A DNA stretch of 64,000 bases from MED-G116 sp038107835. Lineage in GTDB: Bacteria; Pseudomonadota; Alphaproteobacteria; Puniceispirillales; Puniceispirillaceae. The notes under the pieces were generated by a model. That model ran no database searches, had not been told where the DNA came from, and saw nothing but the letters and a program-made list of their open reading frames with translations. Shown one piece after another: positions 16,840-24,726 of the stretch. The stretch is from positions 40,129 through 104,128 of the forward strand of contig JAYNHH010000005.1 in NCBI GenBank assembly GCA_038107835.1, given 5' to 3'. The stretch's first letter is position 1. Each line of letters starts with the position of its first letter. Both the position numbers and the translations under genes were made by a program.

Positions 16840-17699
16840 GTGCCATATCCGCTCGCGAGCGCAATGATGACACAGCTGAGGATGCTGATCTCGCCAAGAA
16901 TGATCGACGCTCCCATGACATCGCCGCTAAGCCCGCCAATCTGGCTGACGGCAAGTTTGCCAAGCCATAGGCTTATAGCGGTTGCACCAACGACGGCCGC
17001 GGCTCCACCGATCTGGGGAACAGATATCATCAATGGCAAAACCCATATCGCCATGCCGGCAAGGCCGCGCCTGACAGTCGGCCGGCCGGTCAGCATCCCA
17101 AGTTTGGCATGGCTGCTGATGGGATAGAGCCGCAGCATGGCAAGCACCTGAAAGCGGGCGCCAGCGCCAACTATGGCCATGATGATGACCAGCAGCCAGC
17201 CATCACTCTGCTCCACCAGTGCGACGAGCAGGCCAATGCGGGCGATGGTCGAGAGGCATAGCCCCATGACCCCATAACTGCCAATATGGCTGTCATGCAT
17301 GATTCTCGCCTTGGTCTTGGCATCGCCGCCGCCGCCAAACCCGTCGACAGTGTCAGCGAGGCCATCTTCATGCATGGCACCGGTGAGTGCCAGCATCGCG
17401 GCCAGGGCAAGTGTGGCGGCAATAATCACCGGAAAATCGAGCAATATGGAAAGCCATAAGACCAGCCCGGCAATGCCACCGACAATAAGGCCAACGGCGG
17501 GAAACGCCCATTGGGCAGAAACAAAGTCAGGCGGTGAGTCATCGTCAAAGCTGTGCCAGAACACCGGAAGGCGGCTCAGCAGCAAAAAGGCGGCAGCAAG
17601 ATCACCGAGGGGAGACTGCGAAAGTCTGCCCGGCCGCCTGTCTGTCCGCCGGGTCTGTTCAGCATTCTGGTCTGTACCCTTTTTCGCCTGTGGTGCCAT
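16836..17699 (-). CDS. cobS: Adenosylcobinamide-GDP ribazoletransferase (CobS/CobV)
   Basis: 287 aa integral membrane enzyme. After a hydrophilic N-terminus (~1-30) come LSRLP, the signature GAMHEDGLADTVDGFGGGGD (near 107-126) and several membrane spans. It joins adenosylcobinamide-GDP to alpha-ribazole (phosphate), the last assembly step of B12, at the inner membrane. Its ATG abuts the cobT stop, and it overlaps the phosphatase gene. Confidence 0.95.
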   Translation of the reverse strand: MAPQAKKGTDQNAEQTRRTDRRPGRLSQSPLGDLAAAFLLLSRLPVFWHSFDDDSPPDFVSAQWAFPAVGLIVGGIAGLVLWLSILLDFPVIIAATLALAAMLALTGAMHEDGLADTVDGFGGGGDAKTKARIMHDSHIGSYGVMGLCLSTIARIGLLVALVEQSDGWLLVIIMAIVGAGARFQVLAMLRLYPISSHAKLGMLTGRPTVRRGLAGMAIWVLPLMISVPQIGGAAAVVGATAISLWLGKLAVSQIGGLSGDVMGASIILGEISILSCVIIALASGYGT

Positions 17700-18718
17700 T
17701 ATGCGTTGCTGACTCCTGCTTCGGCAAAGGTTGCCATGCCATTATGTGTTGCCAAGGCTGCGCGCACCAGCAATGTTGCGGTTGCCGCGCCGCTGCCTTC
17801 ACCAAGGCGCATGCCAAGGTCGATGATCGGTTGCTTGCGTAGGGCGACGGCAAGACGCAAATGCCCGGGTTCAGCCGACATATGTGAAATTTCGCAATGA
17901 TCCAGCACCGACAGCCGGTCGCCTGCCGTCAGCGCCGATGCCGCGGCCGAGCTGATGAAGCCGTCAAGCATCACCGGGATTGAGCGCATGCGTGCCGCCA
18001 GAACCGCTCCGGCGATCGCCGCCAGCTCACGCCCGCCATAATGAGCGAGCAGCGACACCGGGTCGCCATTGAGCCGGCCATGCCTGGCAAAGGCCTGATC
18101 GACAATTTTTGCCTTATGGGCAACACCCTCATCGTCAAGGCCGGTGCCAGGGCCGACCCATCTGCTGGCATCACCACCAAATCGACCCATCGACAATGCG
18201 GCGGCGGCAGTCGTGTTGCCGATGCCCATCTCGCCAACAACCAGATAGTCACAGCTGTCATCAAGCGCGTCAGCACCGGCATTCATCGCGGCAATCACCT
18301 CATCAGGTGTCATTGCCATGCCCTCGGAAATGTCGCCTGTTGGAACGTCAAGCTGCAATGGAGTCACGGTCAGGGACAGCCCAGCCTCGCGGCAGAGTTG
18401 GTTGATGGCGGCGCCTCCTGCCTCGAAATTCATCACCATCTGCGTTGTCACCTCGGCAGGGAAGGGGCTGACGCCCTTTGCCACCACACCGTGATTGCCA
18501 GCAAAAATCAGGCATTGGCCATTGTTAATCTGGGGTTTTGCCACACCCTGCCATCCGGCCAGCCAGACGGCGATATCCTCGAGCTTGCCAAGCGATCCCG
18601 GCGGCTTCGTCAATTGTGCCTGACGTTCACGCGCACTTTCCATCGTGGCCACTGAGCCATTTGGTAGATTGCCGATGATTTCAATTACATGATTAGAAGA
18701 AGCAAACAAGGACATCAT
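17699..18718 (-). CDS. cobT: Nicotinate-nucleotide-dimethylbenzimidazole phosphoribosyltransferase
   Basis: 339 aa, typical length. Signatures: KPPGSLGKLEDIA, NHGVVAKGVSPFPAEVT, GEMGIGNTTAAAA, and the catalytic-type Glu in RLGEGSGAA near residue 310. It activates the lower-ligand base as alpha-ribazole 5'-phosphate. The name follows the Salmonella scheme (CobU in Pseudomonas denitrificans); it is not the CobT subunit of cobaltochelatase. A gap of 38 nt separates it from cobU. Confidence 0.95.
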   Translation of the reverse strand: MMSLFASSNHVIEIIGNLPNGSVATMESARERQAQLTKPPGSLGKLEDIAVWLAGWQGVAKPQINNGQCLIFAGNHGVVAKGVSPFPAEVTTQMVMNFEAGGAAINQLCREAGLSLTVTPLQLDVPTGDISEGMAMTPDEVIAAMNAGADALDDSCDYLVVGEMGIGNTTAAAALSMGRFGGDASRWVGPGTGLDDEGVAHKAKIVDQAFARHGRLNGDPVSLLAHYGGRELAAIAGAVLAARMRSIPVMLDGFISSAAASALTAGDRLSVLDHCEISHMSAEPGHLRLAVALRKQPIIDLGMRLGEGSGAATATLLVRAALATHNGMATFAEAGVSNA

Positions 18719-18756
18719 ACGCTCATTGACGGTTGGAAAGGATGATAAGCGACCAG

Positions 18757-19296
18757 CTATGGTTTTATCTTCTGGGCAATGCCCGCTGTTACAAAAAAGA
18801 CATCGTCTGACACTGCGGCGACCATCTGGTTCAAACGACCACTCTCATCCCGGAATTGGCGTGACAATGCGTTGTCGGGGACAATGCCAAGGCCTGTTTC
18901 GCTGGCCACAAATATAAGTGAAGAAATACTTTTGGCCAAATGTGCAATCAGGCCGTCACGCGCAGTGGCAACGTCATGCCCGCCAATGATCAGATTTGTC
19001 ACCCAGACACTCAGACAGTCGACAAGAACGACATTGTCCGGATGATCAAAGCCGCGAAGCGTGTCCACAAGGTCTATCGGTGTCTCGGCGAGCACCCATT
19101 CACCACCCCGGCGTTGCCTGTGCAGATCAATGCGGGTCTGCATTTCCGCGTCGAAAATCTGGGCTGTGGCAAGATAGACAAGCTGACCGGGTGCGGTGTG
19201 CTGCGTTTTTGCCAGCGTTTCGGCATGGAGTGATTTGCCGGATCGGGCACCGCCAAGTACAAAGCTGATTTTACGGAAGTTCTGGGTTGTACTCAT
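18757..19296 (-). CDS. cobU: Bifunctional adenosylcobinamide kinase / adenosylcobinamide-phosphate guanylyltransferase (CobU/CobP)
   Basis: 179 aa. P-loop GGARSGKS near residues 15-22, the guanylylation-type His in RIDLHRQRR, DCLSVWVTNL, and the C-terminal SETGLGIVP and LNQ motifs. It phosphorylates adenosylcobinamide and then attaches GMP. It is the first gene of the minus-strand nucleotide-loop set; the 89 bases upstream separate it from the PLP dehydratase gene in the same direction. I saw no cobalamin riboswitch there. Confidence 0.95.
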   Translation of the reverse strand: MSTTQNFRKISFVLGGARSGKSLHAETLAKTQHTAPGQLVYLATAQIFDAEMQTRIDLHRQRRGGEWVLAETPIDLVDTLRGFDHPDNVVLVDCLSVWVTNLIIGGHDVATARDGLIAHLAKSISSLIFVASETGLGIVPDNALSRQFRDESGRLNQMVAAVSDDVFFVTAGIAQKIKP

Positions 19297-19385
19297 GGCT
19301 TTTATCCGATTGCGGGCTGGCCGCTGTTATCGCCTGTTCCGGGTGTGAGCGAAAGCAAAATTTTATGGATTGGTCGCTTTGACCC

Positions 19386-20399
19386 TCATAACAGCGGCGG
19401 GGCCGCCAGCGCGCGTTCAAAAATATCAGCATCCACATTGCCGCCCGAGATCACGGCAACAACAATTTCAGCATCCGCTGGCAGTCTGCGGTCCAGCGCC
19501 GCTGCCAGCGCCACTGCACCGCCGGGTTCGACTACCAGCTTGAGGTGATGAAAGGCAGCCGCCATGCTTTGAAGGGCGAGGGAATCCTCAATGGCAAAGC
19601 CACCGGCAAGTGTTTTCTGATTGATCGCAAAGGTCATCTCGCCCGGCTGCGGTGTGACAATGGCATCGCAGATCGAATGGTGCGAGGTGTCGGCATGTTC
19701 GCGTCTGCCGGACGCAAGTGACCGGATGGTGTCATCATAGCCACTTGGTTCCGCCGCCCATATTCGGGTGGTGGGCATTTTGGCGCGAAGCACGGTGCTG
19801 ATGCCGGCGATCAGCCCGCCACCGCCGCAACAGCAGACCAGATGATCGGGAGTGACACCCATCGCCGCACACTGAGCGGCAATCTCGAGCCCTACGGTTC
19901 CCTGTCCGGCAATGATCCGCGTGTCCTCATAGGGACGGATGAGAACAGCACCGGTTTTGGCCGCCATGCGCTCACCAATCTCCTCACGATTTTCGGTATA
20001 GCGATCGTAAGTGATGACGGTGCCACCAAAGGCGCGTGTTCCCGCGATTTTGACTCGGGGTGAGTCCTCCGGCATCAGAATTGTCGCCTGCAGACCGCGA
20101 GCTGTCGCGGCGTGTACGACGCCCTGTGCATGATTGCCACTCGAATAGGCAAACACCCTGCTGACATCATCATTGAGTGACCAGATGGCATTGCTCGCAC
20201 CACGCAGTTTGAAAGAACCGGTATGTTGCAGATTTTCAGGTTTGATCAACAGCCGGAAGCCAAGCCAGTCATTCAGTCGAGGTGACTCAAGAAGAGGGGT
20301 CGTGACAATATGTGGTGCAATGCGCTGTGCCGCGGCCTCGATGGTATCAAGATCAAGCCTGCTGGCCGCGTCAACACCGGTAAACTCATCCGTCATCAC
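19386..20399 (-). CDS. PLP-dependent threonine/serine dehydratase family protein
   Basis: 337 aa fold-type II PLP enzyme without an ACT domain. The Schiff-base Lys lies in TGSFKLRGA (near residue 63), YSSGNHAQG is at ~90-98, and the phosphate-binding loop is CCCGGGGLIAGI. Relatives include catabolic threonine dehydratase, serine racemase and beta-hydroxyaspartate dehydratase, which motifs alone do not separate. A second paralogue with an ACT domain lies at 35123-36343. It precedes the cobU operon on the same strand but has no obvious B12 role. Either of two adjacent ATGs can be the start. Confidence 0.85.
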   Translation of the reverse strand: MMTDEFTGVDAASRLDLDTIEAAAQRIAPHIVTTPLLESPRLNDWLGFRLLIKPENLQHTGSFKLRGASNAIWSLNDDVSRVFAYSSGNHAQGVVHAATARGLQATILMPEDSPRVKIAGTRAFGGTVITYDRYTENREEIGERMAAKTGAVLIRPYEDTRIIAGQGTVGLEIAAQCAAMGVTPDHLVCCCGGGGLIAGISTVLRAKMPTTRIWAAEPSGYDDTIRSLASGRREHADTSHHSICDAIVTPQPGEMTFAINQKTLAGGFAIEDSLALQSMAAAFHHLKLVVEPGGAVALAAALDRRLPADAEIVVAVISGGNVDADIFERALAAPPLL

Positions 20400-20467
20400 T
20401 GGCTGCTCCCGTCAAACCCCAAAATCTTCAACGTCCCAAATCTAGACTGTGATGCTGTCGTCGACAA

Positions 20468-20497
20468 TTGTCCATCACGGTTTGCCGGCGGTTTATT
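20468..20497 (+). promoter_or_regulatory. Candidate promoter for dapA
   Basis: TTGTCC, an 18-nt spacer and TTTATT match 4/6 at each hexamer. It lies in the 185-bp region between the divergent PLP dehydratase and dapA. A CCGGG/CCCGG hairpin (20501-20519) follows in the predicted leader. Based on consensus matching only. Confidence 0.3.
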
Positions 20498-20584
20498 TTG
20501 CCGGGTTGTTTTTGCCCGGATACCCGCCTATTTTGGGCGCAGATCACACTGGGTGAGCCGCTCACTCCTGAAATGGAAGAGACA

Positions 20585-21487
20585 ATGACAGATCAGAACG
20601 CAACACCGCAATTTGCCGGGTCCTACACCGCTCTTATCACGCCCTTTGCCGATGGCAAGGTGGATGAGGCCGCGTTCCGAAAACTTGTCGACTGGCAGAT
20701 TGAGAGTGGAACAAACGGGCTGGTTCCTGTCGGTACCACCGGTGAATCGCCAACCCTTTCGCATGCCGAACATGACAGGGTGATCGAAATCTGTATTGAA
20801 CAGACGGCTGGCCGTGTTCCGGTGATTGCCGGTGCTGGATCGAACAGCACTGCCGAGGCCGTGAGGCTTGCCGAACACGCCGCCAAGGCGGGCGCAGACG
20901 CCGTGCTGATCGTCAGCCCCTATTACAACAAGCCGACGCAGGACGGTCTCTATTGCCATTTCACTGCCGTTGCCGGGGCTGTCGAGGTGCCGGTGATCGT
21001 CTATGATATTCCCGGACGTTCGATTGTCCGTGTCAGTGACGATACGCTGGCACGGATGGCGGCTGATTATCCAAATATCAGCGGTATCAAGGATGCGACA
21101 AGTGATGTTGCCCGTCCACCGAAGCTGGTCACGCTGTTTGGCAATGGGTTTTCGCAGATGTCGGGTGAGGACGCGACAACGCTTCCTTACCTGGCCGCCG
21201 GTGGACATGGCGCGATTTCGGTGACATCTAACATTGCACCCCGACAGGTTGCCGATATGCACAATGCGTGGCGCGCCGGTGACATTGCCACTGCACAGGA
21301 ACTGAACCGGCGTCTGATGCCGGTGCATGACGCCATGTTCTGTGAGGCAAGTCCGGGACCGGTGAAATATGCAGCCGGGTTGCTGGGAATCTGCGGGTCG
21401 GAAACGCGGCTGCCTTTGTGTGAGATCGCGGATGAGAGTAAGGATCAGGTCAAGGCAGCTCTGGTCAGCGCTGGGCTTTTGACATAG
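20585..21487 (+). CDS. dapA: 4-hydroxy-tetrahydrodipicolinate synthase
   Basis: 300 aa TIM-barrel aldolase. GSYTALITPF lies at the N-terminus, GTTGESPTLSH near residue 45, the Tyr of SPYYNKPTQ near 135, and the Schiff-base Lys in ISGIKDATSD near 163. It condenses pyruvate with aspartate semialdehyde, the first committed step to lysine and diaminopimelate. The ATG at 20585 follows GGAAGAG; upstream in-frame starts read through promoter-like DNA. Possibly in one unit with smpB 64 nt downstream. Confidence 0.95.
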   Translation: MTDQNATPQFAGSYTALITPFADGKVDEAAFRKLVDWQIESGTNGLVPVGTTGESPTLSHAEHDRVIEICIEQTAGRVPVIAGAGSNSTAEAVRLAEHAAKAGADAVLIVSPYYNKPTQDGLYCHFTAVAGAVEVPVIVYDIPGRSIVRVSDDTLARMAADYPNISGIKDATSDVARPPKLVTLFGNGFSQMSGEDATTLPYLAAGGHGAISVTSNIAPRQVADMHNAWRAGDIATAQELNRRLMPVHDAMFCEASPGPVKYAAGLLGICGSETRLPLCEIADESKDQVKAALVSAGLLT

Positions 21488-21551
21488 GAAAGCTGCTGCT
21501 GATCTGTCATCGCAGAGAAGGTGGCAGGTGACGAACGGTTAGGGGCGCAAA

Positions 21552-22019
21552 ATGGCCACAGGACATATTACGACTGGTAGAATTGCGGAAAACCGCAAGG
21601 CACGCCACGAATATGAAATCGAAGACCGTATCGAGGCCGGCATTATCCTGCAGGGCAGCGAGGTCAAATCACTGCGCACCGGCCGTGCCAGCATCGCCGA
21701 ATCCTATGCCGGCGAGGATCGGGGGCGGTTGATGCTGTTCAATGCCAACATCCCGATTTATGAGCCGGCCCGGGTCAATCATGAGCCAAAGCGCCCGCGC
21801 GAGCTGTTGGTCAGGGCGAAGGAACGGAACCGGCTGCTGGGCCTGATCAGGCGCGAGGGCATGACGTTGGTGCCATTGAACCTCTATTTCAATGATCGCG
21901 GCCTTGCCAAGCTGCAAATCGGTCTGGCCAAGGGACGCAGAAAGCAGGATAAGCGGCAGGCGGCAAAGGATCGTGATTGGGGTCGGGAAAAGGCGCGGCT
22001 GCTGCGCGCCAAGGGCTGA
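21552..22019 (+). CDS. smpB: SsrA-binding protein SmpB
   Basis: 155 aa. ENRKARHEYEIEDRIEAGI, the QGSEVKSLRTGRASI signature and a basic C-terminal tail (KGRRKQDKRQAAKDRDW) are diagnostic. It brings tmRNA to stalled ribosomes. AGGGGCGCAAA precedes the ATG. No tmRNA gene is visible in the window. The gene converges on the uracil-DNA glycosylase gene with only 19 nt between. Confidence 0.97.
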   Translation: MATGHITTGRIAENRKARHEYEIEDRIEAGIILQGSEVKSLRTGRASIAESYAGEDRGRLMLFNANIPIYEPARVNHEPKRPRELLVRAKERNRLLGLIRREGMTLVPLNLYFNDRGLAKLQIGLAKGRRKQDKRQAAKDRDWGREKARLLRAKG

Positions 22020-22038
22020 GCGCCAAGAACCTGCCCGA

Positions 22039-22701
22039 TCAGCCCTTTTGCTGTGCGCCCACGGCGCGGGTAATGTCCCTAAACACAGAGGTAAACATCG
22101 CATCGGTTAGGCGACCGGTCTGCGTGTTGTAGCGCGAACAATGATAGGAGCTGATCAACCGGTATCTGTTGGCAATCAGGTGGTTGCTCTGATGGGCGAA
22201 TGGATAGGTGGCCAATCGACAGTCAAAACAGCGAAGCACTGCATCATGGGCCAGTTTGCCAAGCGCAAGGATGGTCTGAAGGTTGGTCATTGCCACAATT
22301 TCACGCGCCAGAAAGGGGCGGCATGACGTGGCCTCCGCGGCGGTGGGCCTGTTCTGTGGCGGCACACAGCGGACAGCATTTGTGATGCGCACATCATTCA
22401 GCGTCACGCCATCGCCCGCATGACCGTTATAGGTGCCGGTCGCCAATCCGAAACGACCTAGCATCTGATAGAGGTAACCGCCCGCAGAATCCCCGGTGAA
22501 GGGGCGGCCAGTGGCATTCGCACCCTTCAGACCTGGCGCCAGACCGACAATCAGAAGCCGCGCCGAAAGCGGGCCGACAGCATCAACCGGTGCATTGTGC
22601 CAATGCGGGTGGCTGTCACGATATCTGTTGCGAAAGCTGCGAAGGCGCGGACATTTGCCACAATTGGGTGAGGGTGGGGTAAAGCTGGCTGTGGCTGTCA
22701 T
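22039..22701 (-). CDS. Family 5 (UdgB-type) uracil-DNA glycosylase
   Basis: 220 aa from the ATG at 22701 (AGGA 5 nt upstream). Motif A reads GLAPGLKGANATGRPFTGD, the family-5 form, unlike the GEAPG of family 4. Four cysteines fit an iron-sulfur site: CGKC near the N-terminus, then Cys of AVRCVPPQN and of SCRPFL. The second active-site motif region SYHCSRYNTQTGRLT has Cys where Pro is usual. It excises uracil and related lesions in base-excision repair. 19 nt separate it from the upstream NYN gene on the same strand. Confidence 0.9.
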   Translation of the reverse strand: MTATASFTPPSPNCGKCPRLRSFRNRYRDSHPHWHNAPVDAVGPLSARLLIVGLAPGLKGANATGRPFTGDSAGGYLYQMLGRFGLATGTYNGHAGDGVTLNDVRITNAVRCVPPQNRPTAAEATSCRPFLAREIVAMTNLQTILALGKLAHDAVLRCFDCRLATYPFAHQSNHLIANRYRLISSYHCSRYNTQTGRLTDAMFTSVFRDITRAVGAQQKG

Positions 22702-22720
22702 ATGTTCCTGGTCACGCTGA

Positions 22721-23293
22721 TCAATCACCGGCCTCGTCGCTGCTTTCCGGCTTTGGCCGGGGCGCACGGGTAATCTGGTGGCGAATGCTCTCCATCTCGA
22801 TGAATTCATCAGCCATCCGGCGCAGCGAGTCAGCAACCATTGGCGGTGATGTCCTGGTACTGGATACCACAGTCACCTTCACCGCCATGCCCTGGACATC
22901 CTCAAGCAGGCGGCAGAAGTCCCCGTCACCAGAAAACAGCACCGCATGGTCGATATGTGGCGCGAGCTTCAACACATCGAGCGCCAGTTCCATATCCATA
23001 TTGCCCTTGACCCGCCGCTTTCCCGTATCGGGGTCGGTAAATTCACGCGTCAGCTTGCTGACCACGGCATAGCCATTGTAATCCAGCCAGTCGATCAGAG
23101 GGCGCAGGGGCGAGAATTCTTGGTCCTCGGGCAGAGCAGTGTAGTAATAGGCGCGCAGCAGGTTGGTGTCCTGGGCAAAAAAGGCGCGCATCTTGGCGTA
23201 GTCGATATCCATGCCGAGCGCTCGTGCGGCGGCGTAGAAATTAGATCCATCAATGAAAAGAGCAGTACGCTCATTGGCGTTGGTCACTGTCAT
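22721..23293 (-). CDS. NYN domain (LabA/DUF88-type) protein, putative ribonuclease
   Basis: 190 aa. A PIN-like NYN fold is suggested by FIDGSNFY (~13-20), KGNMDMELALDVL near 95-107 and LFSGDGDFCRLLE near 118-130; the conserved aspartates form the usual metal site. The C-terminal ~30 residues are charged and likely disordered. Family members are RNases or RNA-processing factors; the target is unknown. The gene is co-directional with the glycosylase gene. Confidence 0.9.
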   Translation of the reverse strand: MTVTNANERTALFIDGSNFYAAARALGMDIDYAKMRAFFAQDTNLLRAYYYTALPEDQEFSPLRPLIDWLDYNGYAVVSKLTREFTDPDTGKRRVKGNMDMELALDVLKLAPHIDHAVLFSGDGDFCRLLEDVQGMAVKVTVVSSTRTSPPMVADSLRRMADEFIEMESIRHQITRAPRPKPESSDEAGD

Positions 23294-23411
23294 GTTATTC
23301 CTGTTTTTTAAAAAGGTAGTCGGATAAATTTGCTAGGCGGTTTATTCGATTGCGTGTAATAAATGACGTCGGGCAGTTCTGAGAAAACGAGCCGCAAACA
23401 GCTGATGTTAG

Positions 23412-23440
23412 TAAAAAACACAACTGGATTTTTGTCCAGT
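23412..23440 (-). terminator. Terminator-like hairpin on the minus strand upstream of the NYN gene
   Basis: Read on the minus strand, ACTGGA-(6 nt)-TCCAGT is followed closely by a run of six T. It lies in the 246-bp gap between the divergent NYN gene and folK, where no annotated minus-strand gene needs ending. It could stop a short upstream RNA or attenuate the NYN transcript. The rest of the gap shows nothing I can name. Confidence 0.4.
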
Positions 23441-23539
23441 CAAATTGAGCAGAGAGACAGTCATCAGTGAAGCGATATCCGCACCGGCCTGAATGATCCT
23501 GTCAATCCGAAACCTGCCATTTTTATCAAGGGAAAATCA

Positions 23540-24073
23540 GTGAAAACTCCGGCCACCCGCATCATCCTCGGAATTGGCGCCAATCTCATCCCTGATGGCT
23601 ATGAAACGCCGCAACAGGGATGTGCGGCAGCGATCGGGCAGCTCACCCAGCATGATATCAGGGTTCTGGATCAATCCCGATGGTTCGAAACAGCGCCGGT
23701 GCCGATTTCGGACCAGCCCTGGTTCGTCAATGCCGTGATCCTGGCTGAAACGGAACTGCCCGCAGAGGCGGCGCTGGCGGCACTGCATCGGATTGAAAAG
23801 CAGTTTGGGCGCACACGCAACCAGCGCAACGAGGCGCGCGTTCTGGATATTGATCTGGTGGACTATGGCGGCATGGTGACTGATCGTGAGGATTTGATCC
23901 TGCCGCATCCCCGTATGCATGAACGCGCCTTTGTTCTTATGCCATTGCATGACGTGGTGCCTGAGTGGGTGCATCCGATCACCCGCAGCAGCATTGCCAC
24001 GCTGATTGCGGCGTTGCCTGACGATCAGATGATCCGGCCGATGGGCGATGGTGCACTGGACGATTCTGACTGA
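23540..24073 (+). CDS. folK: 2-amino-4-hydroxy-6-hydroxymethyldihydropteridine diphosphokinase
   Basis: 177 aa HPPK. N-terminal GIGANL, the pterin-site ETAPVPISDQPWFVNAV (near 55-71), RNEARVLDIDLVDYG and the LPHPRMHERAFVLMPL signature (~117-132) are all present. It pyrophosphorylates the pterin in folate synthesis. A GTG start follows AAGGGAAAA. It stands alone without folP or folB. Confidence 0.95.
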   Translation: MKTPATRIILGIGANLIPDGYETPQQGCAAAIGQLTQHDIRVLDQSRWFETAPVPISDQPWFVNAVILAETELPAEAALAALHRIEKQFGRTRNQRNEARVLDIDLVDYGGMVTDREDLILPHPRMHERAFVLMPLHDVVPEWVHPITRSSIATLIAALPDDQMIRPMGDGALDDSD

Positions 24074-24097
24074 CGTGAGAACCGCTGCCAATCCCCC

Positions 24098-24126
24098 TTG
24101 CCAGTTTTGCTGAATTGCTGTATCCC
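24098..24126 (+). promoter_or_regulatory. Candidate promoter for rpoZ
   Basis: TTGCCA, a 17-nt spacer and TATCCC, in the 171-bp gap between folK and rpoZ. A GCGGGG/TCCCGC hairpin (24155-24173) falls in the predicted leader. The -35 match is 5/6 and the -10 match is 3/6. Confidence 0.35.
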
Positions 24127-24244
24127 ATGCGCAGATTTCATGTTTTTACGGGCAGCGGGGCCAACGGTCCCGCAGACACGGGCATAGCGCCACACCTCGT
24201 GGCAAGTCTCTCTGTCAAGCAGGCCCGGCATAATGGAGAGCCTC

Positions 24245-24655
24245 ATGGCACGCGTAACCGTCGAAGACTGCATCGAGAAAATCCCTAACCGTTTTGATCT
24301 TGTGCTGACTGCTGGCCAGCGCGCGCGCGGCATCCTCAAGGGTGATCAGCCGACATTGGACCGCGACAATGACAAGAACCCGGTTGTTGCTCTTCGCGAG
24401 ATTGCAGCGGAGACGGTTGATCTCGACGTCCTGCAGGATGGTCTGGTGAAAAAGCTGCAGCGCCTGTCCGTGCGTGAGGAGCAGGAAGTGCCTGACGACG
24501 CAGCCAAGGTCGCCGAGGTGGATCTGTCCGAAATGGTCGGTGATTATGCTGGTGAAGAAGCCGAAGATGCCGGCATTCAGATCGGCAGCAGCGAAGAGCT
24601 GGAAACATCTGGTTTTGAAGATGTTGACCTCACTGAAATCCAAGGCGAAGATTAA
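24245..24655 (+). CDS. rpoZ: RNA polymerase omega subunit
   Basis: 136 aa. MARVTVEDCIEKIPNRFDLV begins the protein, followed by RARGI and the conserved KNPVVALREIA near residues 42-52. The C-terminal half is an acidic extension (EVPDDAAKVAEVD onward) longer than in E. coli but common in alphaproteobacteria. Omega helps assemble and stabilise the polymerase and in some species forms a ppGpp site. It sits next to rsh, the usual arrangement. Start chosen at 24245 because upstream residues lack conservation. Confidence 0.95.
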   Translation: MARVTVEDCIEKIPNRFDLVLTAGQRARGILKGDQPTLDRDNDKNPVVALREIAAETVDLDVLQDGLVKKLQRLSVREEQEVPDDAAKVAEVDLSEMVGDYAGEEAEDAGIQIGSSEELETSGFEDVDLTEIQGED

Positions 24656-24726
24656 ATCCGTTCAGCCATTTATTGCTGCGGCATGATGATCGTGCAGGCT
24701 GAGCGACCACAACCGGCTTGGCGGAA

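Noticed and set aside
19297..19385. Cobalamin riboswitch before cobU
   Set aside because: Only 89 bases are available and no conserved boxes are visible.
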